64,000 nucleotides of DNA from Saprospiraceae bacterium (GTDB lineage: Bacteria; Bacteroidota; Bacteroidia; Chitinophagales; Saprospiraceae), in assembly GCA_018057925.1 (NCBI GenBank), contig JAGPCT010000007.1, positions 39,192-103,191 on the forward strand. The letters run 5' to 3'. The position numbers and the translations under genes were made by a program. Position 1 is the stretch's first letter. Every line of letters starts with the position of its first letter. Of the stretch, positions 16,727 through 24,933 are shown piece after piece. The notes under the pieces were generated by a model. That model worked only from the letters and a program-made list of their open reading frames with translations, searched no databases and had not been told where the DNA came from.

Positions 16727-17986
16727 CTACCGATCTGCTATCTTCAGGATATCGCCAAAGACGCCGCGTGCTGTGACGTTGGCTCCGGCGCCGGCGCCCT
16801 GAATAATAATGGGATTATTGCCATAGGACTCTGTATAAATTTCGAAGTAATTATCCGAGCCTTTTAATAAGCCAAGGGGTGAACTTAAAGGCACCTCTAT
16901 TAATCCGGTCTGTAATTTACCCTTTTCCATCTGAGTCCCTTCACTTAATGACGCTACATATTTTAAGACATGATCGGGTCGAGTCTTTTTTCTGATTGTT
17001 TCGAAATGAGAATCGACATCATTTAGATGATACAGAAAATGAGGAAGCGAATAGTCTCTCAAACCTTCAGGAATTAGGTTCTGAATCCGGATATCTTCCA
17101 TTTCATTTTTCAAATCAAGCTCTCTAGCCAGGATCAAAAGCTTGCGGCCGACATCCGCCCCTGATAGGTCTAACCGGGGATCGGGTTCTGTCAGACCTAA
17201 TTTCATAGCTTCCGAAAGAATAGAGCTGAAGCTTTGATTAGACTCCGAGAAACGATTGAAAATGTAGCTTAGACTACCTGAGAATACTCCTTGGATTTTG
17301 GTGATATTTTCACCCGATAAGTGAAGCACACGTATGGTATCGATCAGTGGCAGTCCCGCACCGACATTGGCCTCGTATCTATATTCTTTTTTGTGTATTT
17401 TTAATTCATCTCGTATGGCACTATAGAATTCGTACGTAAGTGCATTGCCAATTTTATTTGAAGACACTAAGTCAAAGCCTCCTTTAATAAGGGGAAAATA
17501 GTTGTCAACAAATGATTCGGAGTCTGTGTTGTCCACAGCAATCAGGTTTTCTAATGCATGTTGGTGCGCATATCGCAGAACTTTTGCGATTGAATACGGT
17601 TGTCCTTCACTAGATAATTTAGTTTCCCAATCGTCAGAAATACCATTTGTATCCAACCATATTTTTTCCGAATTGGCAACAGCAAAAATATTGAGATCAA
17701 GGTTTTTGCGGGCTAAAATGTGTGGTCTTGATTCAGTAATTTGGCGAATAAGAGCTCTTCCGACAGTACCATGGCCAAAGATGGCGATGTTGATTTTTGT
17801 CGGTTTTTCATTCGATAGTTTGATATTCTCGCCTGAAATTAAGGGTGAATGTATTTTGATTTTATTACTTACATCAATATTTTTTCTATTCAGTACACCT
17901 CTTGTTCCAGTTGTTATAGAGGGACTTGAATTGTCGTCATATTGAGTCAACCTCGTAGGTTGTATTGATTTTATTGCATTTTTCAT
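16727..17986 (-). CDS. hom: Homoserine dehydrogenase (419 aa)
   Basis: Reduces aspartate semialdehyde to homoserine, the substrate of the MetX encoded just upstream. The Rossmann motif INIAIFGHGTVGRALI is at about 66-81. The substrate block GLTEPDPRLDLSGADVGRKLLILAREL (Asp/Lys catalytic region) is at about 265-292, and QGAGAGANVTARGVFGDI at the C-terminus is the usual ending. There is no kinase or ACT domain. A ~60-residue N-terminal extension precedes the nucleotide-binding fold, and its ATG overlaps the end of metX by 50 nt, an unusually long overlap. Third gene of the metY-metX-hom operon. Confidence 0.9.
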   Translation of the reverse strand: MKNAIKSIQPTRLTQYDDNSSPSITTGTRGVLNRKNIDVSNKIKIHSPLISGENIKLSNEKPTKINIAIFGHGTVGRALIRQITESRPHILARKNLDLNIFAVANSEKIWLDTNGISDDWETKLSSEGQPYSIAKVLRYAHQHALENLIAVDNTDSESFVDNYFPLIKGGFDLVSSNKIGNALTYEFYSAIRDELKIHKKEYRYEANVGAGLPLIDTIRVLHLSGENITKIQGVFSGSLSYIFNRFSESNQSFSSILSEAMKLGLTEPDPRLDLSGADVGRKLLILARELDLKNEMEDIRIQNLIPEGLRDYSLPHFLYHLNDVDSHFETIRKKTRPDHVLKYVASLSEGTQMEKGKLQTGLIEVPLSSPLGLLKGSDNYFEIYTESYGNNPIIIQGAGAGANVTARGVFGDILKIADR

Positions 17987-18962
17987 TGCTATCTCTTTTA
18001 AAGATGGGATTAAGGAAATGGTTTAGTTGTTCGTATTCCATAAGAAATGCATCATGACCGTGTATGGAATTAATTTTATAGAAATAAATATCTTTTTTAC
18101 GACGTCGCAATAGTTTATATGTCTCCCATTGTTCTTTCAACGTAAATAAATAATCTGTATCGATGGCAACAATATGGATTTTAATGTTGCACAACCCGGC
18201 AAATTCAAGCATCTGGTTCCAGGTTTGGTCTTCACCTATGGTCTTCAATAGATGATTCATCAACTTATAAGATTGTAGTCCAAATCGATTCTTCAATGCA
18301 TCACCATGATATCGCAACCAACTCTCAACCATATATTGATTCTCATTGCGATTGAAGCGAAATCGAAATTTATTGTGGATAGATTCGGGAGTTCTATACA
18401 TCAACATAGCGTGCATACGGGCATCTTGGATAGGGTTGTCTGAATGATTTAAGATGTTTTCCTGAACCAATACATTGGCAATCAACCAATCGGACGATGT
18501 CGGGCTGCAAGCTATTGGGATGAGGTGGTCTATGCATAAAGGCTTTAGAAATGCCATCTCCCAGGCAATCCCCCCGCCTAAACTTCCACCGACTATAGCG
18601 TATAGCCGGTGGATGTTTAAACATTCTAATCCTTTCCAAAATAAATCACCAATAATCTTCGTGGTAAAGCTTTTGTATAATGGGAGAATAGAGTGGGAGT
18701 GAGGATCCAAAGCATTGCCGGGAATATTGAAAGCAATGACCGTAAATGCGTTCAAGTCAATGGTCCTGTCCACGCCAATGAGGCTTTTCCACCATCCTGA
18801 TTCACCTGCAACCTGACTATTTCCGGTTAAAGCATGATTGATGAGCACAACAGGGGCTTTGCCTAAGGGCTTTCCATATACATGCCCCGTCAGAGTAATG
18901 TTTATGGACTTTCCATCGGGAAGAAAGTATTTTTCAATCCTGATTTCAATTTGTTTACTCAT
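17937..18962 (-). CDS. metX: Homoserine O-acetyltransferase-like alpha/beta hydrolase (341 aa)
   Basis: MetX-type fold. Oxyanion region NHALTGNSQVAGESGWW (about 40-56), nucleophile elbow GGSLGGGIAWEMA (Ser about 131), then the catalytic Asp in IDTDYLF and His in SIHGHDAFLMEYEQL near the C-terminus. The product activates homoserine as the O-acyl ester for MetY. Acetyl versus succinyl specificity is not read from the sequence; acetyl is assumed from the family and the MetY partner. It starts 47 nt after metY and its end overlaps hom. Confidence 0.88.
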   Translation of the reverse strand: MSKQIEIRIEKYFLPDGKSINITLTGHVYGKPLGKAPVVLINHALTGNSQVAGESGWWKSLIGVDRTIDLNAFTVIAFNIPGNALDPHSHSILPLYKSFTTKIIGDLFWKGLECLNIHRLYAIVGGSLGGGIAWEMAFLKPLCIDHLIPIACSPTSSDWLIANVLVQENILNHSDNPIQDARMHAMLMYRTPESIHNKFRFRFNRNENQYMVESWLRYHGDALKNRFGLQSYKLMNHLLKTIGEDQTWNQMLEFAGLCNIKIHIVAIDTDYLFTLKEQWETYKLLRRRKKDIYFYKINSIHGHDAFLMEYEQLNHFLNPIFKRDSNEKCNKINTTYEVDSI

Positions 18963-19009
18963 GATAAATTGATGACATTTTTATAGTAATGAATATTGCC
19001 TAACTTGAA

Positions 19010-20305
19010 TTAACCCACTAAGGCTAATTGATTTGCCTGTTTTAAAGCTGCTTTCAAGTCTTGTTTCAGGTCTTCAATATCCTCTAAACCGATGGAAAGA
19101 CGGATTAAATCAGGGCTTACACCGGATTGTTCCTGTTCTTCATCGGAAAGCTGCTGATGTGTTGTCGAAGCAGGATGTATAATTAGCGACTTAGAGTCAC
19201 CAAAATTAGCCATGAGCGTAAATAGTTGTGTTGAGTCTGCGATAGTTTTTGCAGCTTCGTAGCCACCTTTCGGGCCAAATGTGACGATACCGCTTTGACC
19301 TTCCGGAAGGTATTTTTTCGCCAAATTGTGGTATTCACTGGATTCTAAGCCGGGATAATTGACCCATGCTACTTCATCCTGCGCTTCGAGCCATTTGGCA
19401 ATCGCAAGTGCATTATCGCTTTGTTTTCTTATGCGAAGAGAAAGTGTCTCTAATCCTTGAAGTATCTGGAATGCATTGAAAGGACTCAAAGCGCTGCCAA
19501 AGTCACGTAAACCTTCAGCTACCAGCTTCCCGGTGAGTGCTGCCTTACCAAAATGATCGGTGAAGACCAATCCGTGATAACCATCTGAGGGCTGGGAAAA
19601 GGCGGGAAATTTGCCATTGGCCCAGTCGAAGTTGCCCCCATCAATTATTGCACCTCCTAATGAAGATCCATTGCCCGATATGTATTTGGTGATCGAATGG
19701 ATGACGACATTGGCTCCGTGTTGTATTGGATTAAGAAGATATAGTGTAGCCAAGGTGTTATCCACGATAAGTGGAATGTTGTTTTTGTTGGCAATATGGG
19801 CAATAGCCTCTATGTCTAAGACATCGAGTTTGGGATTGCCTACCGATTCAATAAATATTGCCTTGGTATTAGGGCGGATGGCAGATAGATAATTGGAAGG
19901 GTCGTCAGAATCTACAAAGGTTGTATGAATGCCAAATTTTCTGAGCGTGTGATTGAGTAAATTGTAAGACCCACCGTATATACTGCTGGAAGAAACAAGG
20001 TGGTCGCCTGACTGTAATATTGTTAAAAAAGTCGTGGCTAAAGCAGCCTGTCCCGAAGCCGTAACAACCGCCGCTATGCCACCTTCCAAAGTAGCAAGCC
20101 TCTGTTCCAACACACCATTGGTCGGATTGTTGAGACGTGTATAGATGGGTGTAGCAACAGATAGATTGAAGACGCTTGCTGCGTGATCCGTACTTTCAAA
20201 AACATAGGACACCGTCTGGAATATAGGTGTCTGGATAGAGGCTCTGTTTATTTCGGGAGTTGCTCCTGTTCTTAATGCCTTTGTTGAAAAATTTAATTGA
20301 CTCAT
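19010..20305 (-). CDS. metY: O-acetylhomoserine (thiol)-lyase MetY (431 aa)
   Basis: PLP enzyme of the Cys/Met-metabolism family converting O-acetylhomoserine plus sulfide to homocysteine. It opens with FSTKALRTGATPEINRASIQTPIFQT. Other motifs are YTRLNNPTNGVLEQRLATLEGG, the PLP Tyr/Asp region, and the Schiff-base lysine in VIHSITKYISGNGSSLGG (about 207). The C-terminal IHPASTTHQQLSDEEQ and RLSIGLEDIEDL blocks are diagnostic. The ~430-aa length fits MetY rather than the ~390-aa MetB/MetC. First structural gene behind two Met/Cys leader-peptide attenuators. Confidence 0.93.
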   Translation of the reverse strand: MSQLNFSTKALRTGATPEINRASIQTPIFQTVSYVFESTDHAASVFNLSVATPIYTRLNNPTNGVLEQRLATLEGGIAAVVTASGQAALATTFLTILQSGDHLVSSSSIYGGSYNLLNHTLRKFGIHTTFVDSDDPSNYLSAIRPNTKAIFIESVGNPKLDVLDIEAIAHIANKNNIPLIVDNTLATLYLLNPIQHGANVVIHSITKYISGNGSSLGGAIIDGGNFDWANGKFPAFSQPSDGYHGLVFTDHFGKAALTGKLVAEGLRDFGSALSPFNAFQILQGLETLSLRIRKQSDNALAIAKWLEAQDEVAWVNYPGLESSEYHNLAKKYLPEGQSGIVTFGPKGGYEAAKTIADSTQLFTLMANFGDSKSLIIHPASTTHQQLSDEEQEQSGVSPDLIRLSIGLEDIEDLKQDLKAALKQANQLALVG

Positions 20306-20341
20306 GTTAAATACTTTTATAGTTAATAATTAATTTGTTGC

Positions 20342-20376
20342 AAAAAAAAAGTCCTTTCGGTTTTGCCAAAAGGACT
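20342..20376 (-). terminator. Attenuator terminator 2, directly upstream of metY
   Basis: Minus strand: AGTCCTTTTGG, loop CAAAA, CCGAAAGGACT, then nine T. It lies 30 nt after the stop of leader peptide 2 and 36 nt before the metY ATG. Its 5' arm CCTTTTGGC (20365-20373) can instead pair with GCCAAAGG (20422-20429) inside leader 2, an antiterminator alternative. Confidence 0.88.
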
Positions 20377-20406
20377 GTGAGAAAATGAGAAATCTTTAAT
20401 ATGATT

Positions 20407-20505
20407 TTATCCCGATTGTAACCTTTGGCAATAGCTTTGACGACAACACATCATCATGTGCATCATCATAGTTGCCATTGTGTTATTTCTGAGAATATTA
20501 TTCAT
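20407..20505 (-). CDS. Met/Cys leader peptide 2 of the met operon (32 aa)
   Basis: A short ORF, ATG 20503-20505 to TAA 20407-20409. It encodes ten Met including the runs MMM-H-MMM-CC and a third Cys shortly after (MATMMMHMMMCC, then RQSYC). It sits between terminator 1 and terminator 2 and ends 30 nt before terminator 2. A ribosome stalled on the Met/Cys codons would leave GCCAAAGG (20422-20429, codons after the CC) free to pair with the 5' arm of terminator 2 and allow metY transcription. A ribosome reaching the stop would mask it and permit termination. The peptide has no other evident function. Attenuation is inferred from codon content and competing pairings. Confidence 0.85.
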   Translation of the reverse strand: MNNILRNNTMATMMMHMMMCCRQSYCQRLQSG

Positions 20506-20528
20506 TTTATTTGAATTGTTTTAAACAT

Positions 20529-20562
20529 AAAAAAAGCCCCTGCTTGTCGGCAGAGGCTTTTT
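20529..20562 (-). terminator. Attenuator terminator 1, distal
   Basis: Minus strand: AAAGCCTCTGC, loop CGACAA, GCAGGGGCTTT, continuing into a T-run. The stem has one G-T pair. It lies 21 nt after the stop of leader peptide 1. Its 3' arm GCAGGGGC (20536-20543) is repeated exactly inside leader 1 (20598-20605), so the leader copy can pair with the 5' arm GCCTCTGC (20550-20557) and prevent the terminator. Confidence 0.88.
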
Positions 20563-20583
20563 AAATATAAATTTATATATCTT

Positions 20584-20655
20584 TTATTCAAATAGATGCC
20601 CCTGCGCATTTAATCGCATACACATACACATCATATTTGAAAAATTGTTAATCAT
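20584..20655 (-). CDS. Met/Cys leader peptide 1 of the met operon (23 aa)
   Basis: ATG 20653-20655, stop 20584-20586. It encodes NMMCMCMRLN in its centre (five Met in all besides the start region, two Cys), followed by AQGHLFE. The codons GCG CAG GGG CAT contain GCAGGGGC (20598-20605), which matches the 3' arm of the following terminator exactly and can pair with its 5' arm. Stalling at the Met/Cys codons would therefore favour read-through. It is the first of two leader-terminator modules in series. The start is about 14 nt from the predicted transcription start. Confidence 0.85.
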   Translation of the reverse strand: MINNFSNMMCMCMRLNAQGHLFE

Positions 20656-20675
20656 TCTGTATTAATTCAACGCCA

Positions 20676-20708
20676 CAAATGTATTGCTTTCTTTTTCACA
20701 TGACCAAA
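20676..20708 (-). promoter_or_regulatory. Promoter of the met leader-metYX-hom operon
   Basis: Minus strand: TTTG (20705-20708), 21 nt, TACATTTG (20676-20683), matching the Bacteroidota -33/-7 pattern. The start site is predicted near 20669, about 14 nt before leader peptide 1. A palindrome overlaps the -33 side. Confidence 0.65.
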
Positions 20709-20727
20709 TATTTTTTCAAAAATATTT
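20706..20727. promoter_or_regulatory. 22-bp perfect palindrome at the met promoter
   Basis: AAATATTTTT-TC-AAAAATATTT, two 10-bp arms, overlapping the -33 element. It is positioned like a repressor operator, but its simple A/T composition means chance is possible. Confidence 0.4.
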
Positions 20728-20770
20728 TTTTCCGGATCCATTTTTGTTTAATTTTTTACTGTTCTGGAAG

Positions 20771-22573
20771 TCATTGATTGACGTCGCCCCTTAGTGTCCT
20801 GAACCTTTGGCGTGCGTCATACGAAAAAACACTATCACTATATTCGTTGAACAATCGCTCATATAGATTTTTAGCCTTTTCTTTATTATCCAATATATGG
20901 TCGTAAAGTTGAGCTAGTTCATACATGGCATTATCCGCCCTGATTTCTTCTTTATAGTCGGTATATATTTTTTCATAACAAGCAATAGCCTTGTCATATT
21001 CCTTCATCTTGACATAGATATGTGCTTTGGCATATAATACATCATCATCTAGCGCATTGTTGGGATATTGAGCCAGGAGTGAATCCAATTGGACAAGTGC
21101 TTGAGGTAATTTATTTTGATAGATTAAAAGTTCGGTAACAGCATATTCCTTCAACGCTGCAAAGGTCGAATCCATACCCATATTTTCCTGAATAAATACA
21201 CTTAAATCGATTGCATCATTGGAAATCATTCTGGTTGTCGCTGTTTTTAAGGCATCAAACTGCGCCTGTGCCCAGTCAAAATCTCCGACAAAATAAGAAA
21301 GTCTCGCATTTTTAAACCTTGCCTCTTGTCCTATGCTGCCCTCTTTGAAGTCTTTATCCACTTGACTATACAACAATGACGCATCCCATCTCTCTCCTTT
21401 TATGAGCAGATAATCAGCAAGCCTTATTTTGATTTCAGCTAATGTAGGTGGATTATTGTTCTTTTTATCAACAACACCTTGTAAAATCGCAATAGCCTTG
21501 TCTAAATCATGGTGGTATAACATGAGAAATTCAGCATAATCATATACCAGATAGATGGTTCTTCCTGTTTCAGAATAGGCATTTATCAGGTCTGTGTACC
21601 CTTTATCGATGAGTGTTCGATTTTGAGGCGATATTTCGGCTTTGACAATACTTTTGTCCACTAAGGATTTCATTTTGTATCGCGCAGCTTCATAAAAATA
21701 GGGATTAGCCTGACCTTTCTCCATGATATAATCAAAGCCTGAAATTGCGACATCATATTGACCTTCATTGTACGCAGTCAAGGCCAAAGAATACACCCTC
21801 GAATAGTTGTTGCCCAATTTGATATCCAGTGCTTTGAGCTGTCTCATCGCATTGACAAAGTCCTTTTTTTGTATGTAAATCCAAGCAAGTAATTCAATGA
21901 GTTGGGCATTTTCCGGATACTGTTGAACCTTTTGGAAGACTACCTTTAACAAATTGTCATATTCCGAATCATTGGTAAAGCTGCGTTGTATAGTAGAAGT
22001 AAATGAGTTATAATATGCCGGATCTTCGATAAGTTGATCTATCGCTATGGCAAGCATTTTCTCCTGCTGGCCAGTCTTCATATACAGTTGGCTTAGATCA
22101 TAGGTAAAGATGGCTCCCGGAGGAATGAGTGTTCTTCCTTTCTCAAGTACTTGTATGGCGAGTTCAGACTTTCCTGTGCGATCCAATGCTCTGGCTGTAA
22201 GGAGGATGATACTTGGATTGGCAGGCAAATCTTTTAAAATTATTTTGTATTGCTTTTCTGCTTCAGCAGTTTTGTCCATTTTAGATAAAAGCGAAGCATA
22301 AGAAACACGCAGATGTAATTGCCCCGGAAATTGTTCAACAGCGCCGGAGACGACCTTAGCGGCAGCGTCATAATCTTTCAAGGCAATGTAACAATCCGTC
22401 AAGGCGTCTAAATAAGTCGTGTTAGCCTTATTCTTATTCCACAAAGACTGATATATGGACGCTGCTTTTTCGTATTCAGCATCTTCGTAATATTGCCTTG
22501 CCAACTCGATACTTTGAGCAGAAATACTTTGGAAGAACCAACAGAAAAAGAATATCAAGGATATTTGTTTCAT
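20771..22573 (-). CDS. Exported TPR-repeat protein (600 aa)
   Basis: Signal peptide MKQISLIFFFCWFFQSISAQ. The rest is a solenoid of tetratricopeptide repeats, e.g. ARQYYEDAEYEKAASIYQSL at the N-terminus, AEAEKQYKIILKDLPANPS and YDKAIACYEKIYTDYKEEIR near the C-terminus. No catalytic domain. Such periplasmic TPR proteins scaffold envelope complexes in Bacteroidota; the partner is unknown. Its start is upstream of a repeat-bearing gap and its end lies about 50 bp before the met promoter region. Confidence 0.85.
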   Translation of the reverse strand: MKQISLIFFFCWFFQSISAQSIELARQYYEDAEYEKAASIYQSLWNKNKANTTYLDALTDCYIALKDYDAAAKVVSGAVEQFPGQLHLRVSYASLLSKMDKTAEAEKQYKIILKDLPANPSIILLTARALDRTGKSELAIQVLEKGRTLIPPGAIFTYDLSQLYMKTGQQEKMLAIAIDQLIEDPAYYNSFTSTIQRSFTNDSEYDNLLKVVFQKVQQYPENAQLIELLAWIYIQKKDFVNAMRQLKALDIKLGNNYSRVYSLALTAYNEGQYDVAISGFDYIMEKGQANPYFYEAARYKMKSLVDKSIVKAEISPQNRTLIDKGYTDLINAYSETGRTIYLVYDYAEFLMLYHHDLDKAIAILQGVVDKKNNNPPTLAEIKIRLADYLLIKGERWDASLLYSQVDKDFKEGSIGQEARFKNARLSYFVGDFDWAQAQFDALKTATTRMISNDAIDLSVFIQENMGMDSTFAALKEYAVTELLIYQNKLPQALVQLDSLLAQYPNNALDDDVLYAKAHIYVKMKEYDKAIACYEKIYTDYKEEIRADNAMYELAQLYDHILDNKEKAKNLYERLFNEYSDSVFSYDARQRFRTLRGDVNQ

Positions 22574-22712
22574 ATATCAAAAATATGTGGCAAATGTAAA
22601 ATAACTATTTTTGAAATCTCACAATCAAAGGTATTAAAACGTATTTTGAACTTATTTGTTTTGTAATAAGATTCTAATGTGTTGATAGTTATAGCCTTTA
22701 TATTTTCATTTT

Positions 22713-22844
22713 TATCCGAATTCAGCAACAATGGTGTTGAAAAGCCGTATAGTACGGATGATTAGGGACGTTCCGATGTGCGAAAAATCATTTGATTACA
22801 AGTCGTAAATCGATTCCGTATTTGTCTTATGCGGAATTTGGGTT
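22713..22844 (+). repeat. MITE-like repeat, copy B
   Basis: Begins TATCCGAATTCAGCAACAAT and ends GCGGAATTTGGGTT, giving imperfect terminal inverted repeats. The interior matches copies A, C and D (GTTGAAAAGCCGTATAGT, GATTACAAGTCGTAAATCG, ATTCCGTATTTGTCT). The hairpin segment is partly deleted. It lies in the 460-bp gap between the TPR gene and grpE. Confidence 0.7.
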
Positions 22845-22880
22845 AAAAGCGTGTATATGAAAAGTTTAAACCAAATTGAT

Positions 22881-22967
22881 TTATAAATCAATCCACCATT
22901 TTTGTTCTGATTGGACAATTGCGGATATCCAGTCGATATTATTTGTACTCCTATAATAATCTTTATG
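22881..22967 (-). pseudogene. Gene remnant ending in W-x-x-L-stop, second example
   Basis: Minus-strand frame of 28 codons (HKDYYRSTNNIDWISAIVQ…KWWIDL) to TAA 22881-22883, with an in-frame TGA upstream (22968-22970). The stop is embedded in the perfect 18-bp palindrome ATTGATTTATAAATCAAT (22875-22892). The downstream ATCAATTTGGT is shared with 11496-11603. Confidence 0.33.
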
Positions 22968-23033
22968 TCAAAATGTCTTGATTGTAATGTATGGAAGCGA
23001 TTTTGCATATAAAATAAGAAATTTCAGATAGCT

Positions 23034-23573
23034 ATGCAAAATAACGATAAAGAAAATATGGATCAAATAGATAATAACGATGAATTGATTGACGATGGTG
23101 TAGTAGATTCAACAGGCACTGAGGATGAAGTCACTCAACTCACAACAAGGATTGCGGAACTCGAAGATAAGAATTTGCGACTTTTTGCCGAGTTCGAAAA
23201 CTTCAGAAAGCGGACTCAAAAAGAGAAATATGAGCTCATAAAGACAGCGTCACAAGACATATTGTCAGCATTGCTGCCTGTTCTGGATGATTTTGACAGG
23301 ACAAAAAAAATAGCTGACGAGATGGCAGAGCAAGATGGGTTTGTTGAAGGCGTTTTATTGGTTTATAAAAAATTGCAAACATTGGTAAATTCCAAAGGCC
23401 TCCTTGCTTTAGAATCTAATAATGATGTTTTCGATCCTGAACTACACGATGCCATATCGCACATTCAAGCGCCTGATCCATCCATGGTAGGCAAAGTAAT
23501 CGATACCATTGAGAAAGGTTATTTACTCAACGATAAGTTGATTCGTCACGCAAAAGTGGTTGTTGGGGCATAG
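23034..23573 (+). CDS. grpE: Nucleotide exchange factor GrpE (179 aa)
   Basis: Cofactor that releases ADP from DnaK. An acidic, Asn/Asp-rich N-terminus (1-35) is followed by the long helix TTRIAELEDKNLRLFAEFENFRKRTQKEK, the four-helix region (ILSALLPVLDDFDRTKKIA) and a C-terminal beta-wing ending GYLLNDKLIRHAKVVVG, a classic GrpE ending. Length is normal. It forms an operon with dnaJ 40 nt downstream; dnaK is not in the window. Confidence 0.97.
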   Translation: MQNNDKENMDQIDNNDELIDDGVVDSTGTEDEVTQLTTRIAELEDKNLRLFAEFENFRKRTQKEKYELIKTASQDILSALLPVLDDFDRTKKIADEMAEQDGFVEGVLLVYKKLQTLVNSKGLLALESNNDVFDPELHDAISHIQAPDPSMVGKVIDTIEKGYLLNDKLIRHAKVVVGA

Positions 23574-23613
23574 TCTTAATTTTATTTTTAAAAAAGCAAA
23601 CTAATTTCTGACT

Positions 23614-24771
23614 ATGTCAAAACGTGATTATTACGAAGTCCTTGGAGTTTCGAAAGGTGTCGATGAGACAGAGCTTAAAAAGGCCTATCGCAAGATAGCT
23701 ATGCAGTACCATCCGGATAGGAATCCGGGTGACAAAGGTGTAGAAGAAAAATTTAAAGAAGCTGCCGAAGCTTACGAAGTTTTGAGCAATCCGGATAAGC
23801 GGGCGAGATATGATAGAATGGGCCATGCCGGCGTAGATCCTAATTATGGTGGCGGCGGATTCGGTGGTCACGGTATGACCATGGAAGATATCTTTGCCAA
23901 CTTCGGAAATGTGTTTGAAGATTCCCCATTCGGTTCGTTCTTTGGTGGCGGACAAAGCCGTTCACAGAATAATGGTCAACGCGGAAGCAACCTTCGAATA
24001 AAGATAAAGATGACCCTAGAAGAAATCAATTCAGGTGTCAAAAAGAAAATTAGAGTCAACAAAAGTGTAAGTTGCCATACATGCGGCGGCTCTGGTGCTA
24101 AAGATAGATCATCTGTCAAAACATGTACTACCTGTAATGGTCAGGGAGCTGTACGCCAAGTGAGAAATACATTCTTAGGTCAAATGCAGACCACTGCAAC
24201 GTGCCCTACATGCCATGGGTCGGGTAAAGTCGTTACCGCCAATTGTACCAATTGTAAAGGCGATGGACGAGTACAGGCAGAAGAAACCATCGAGTTTGAT
24301 ATTCCGGCTGGCGTAGCTGATGGCATGCAGTTATCGATGTCCGGTAAAGGCAATGCAGGCAAGAAGAACGGCCCGGCAGGTGATTTGATAATTACAATCG
24401 AAGAAATTCCCCATGAATCCCTTGAAAGAGACGATAATAACCTCCTCTATGACCTAAATATCAATATTGCAGACGCTGCCTTAGGTATTTCCGTCGAAGT
24501 GCCTACAATCGATGGCAAGGCAAGGATAAAAGTGCCGGCAGGTACCCAATCCGGAAAAATCTTCCGTCTCAGAGGTAAAGGACTCCCGGCACTCCAGCAA
24601 TATGGAAGAGGAGATCAACTTATTCAGGTTAATGTATGGACACCTCAAAAACTCAATGACGAAGAAAAAGCGTTGTTGGATAAATTGAGAAGTATGCCTA
24701 ACTTTAGTCCCGACCCGACCAAACAATCCAAAGGCTTCTTTCAACGTATGAAGGAAATGTTTGAAAATTAG
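23614..24771 (+). CDS. dnaJ: Chaperone DnaJ (385 aa)
   Basis: Full-length type I Hsp40. J domain 1-70 with the HPD motif in MQYHPDRNPGD; a Gly/Phe-rich linker (about 75-110); zinc region with four CxxCxGxG repeats (CHTCGGSG, CTTCNGQG, CPTCHGSG, CTNCKGDG) at about 150-215; C-terminal substrate-binding domain with LYDLNINIADAALG and GKIFRLRGKGLP. It follows grpE as a heat-shock operon. Confidence 0.98.
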   Translation: MSKRDYYEVLGVSKGVDETELKKAYRKIAMQYHPDRNPGDKGVEEKFKEAAEAYEVLSNPDKRARYDRMGHAGVDPNYGGGGFGGHGMTMEDIFANFGNVFEDSPFGSFFGGGQSRSQNNGQRGSNLRIKIKMTLEEINSGVKKKIRVNKSVSCHTCGGSGAKDRSSVKTCTTCNGQGAVRQVRNTFLGQMQTTATCPTCHGSGKVVTANCTNCKGDGRVQAEETIEFDIPAGVADGMQLSMSGKGNAGKKNGPAGDLIITIEEIPHESLERDDNNLLYDLNINIADAALGISVEVPTIDGKARIKVPAGTQSGKIFRLRGKGLPALQQYGRGDQLIQVNVWTPQKLNDEEKALLDKLRSMPNFSPDPTKQSKGFFQRMKEMFEN

Positions 24772-24871
24772 GAAGATTGAAAGTATTGATGTTTTCAACT
24801 GAATAGTGGTCTTTAATGGTGAAAGGTTAAACCCTTTGTTTATTGTATTGTGTGTGTAACAAATTCCCCTT

Positions 24872-24933
24872 ATGACTTCATTATTTTTCCCCTCTATCTC
24901 CCCTGAAGCGGGAGAACCAAATAATGAAGTCAT
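24872..24933. repeat. Perfect 15-bp inverted repeat enclosing a second hairpin
   Basis: ATGACTTCATTATTT (24872-24886) and AAATAATGAAGTCAT (24919-24933) are perfect inverses. Inside the 32-nt loop, CTCCC and GGGAG form a further stem. It lies in the 320-bp gap between dnaJ and gldH. There is no T-run, so it is not a standard terminator; an RNA structure or small mobile remnant is possible. Confidence 0.6.

Noticed and set aside
20342..20655. SAM riboswitch upstream of metY
   Set aside because: No SAM-I or SAM-II core motif was seen; the two leader peptides with competing hairpins explain the region better.
22796..23008. 70-aa minus-strand ORF upstream of grpE
   Set aside because: Runs through repeat copy B and the remnant region in a different phase; not protein-like.
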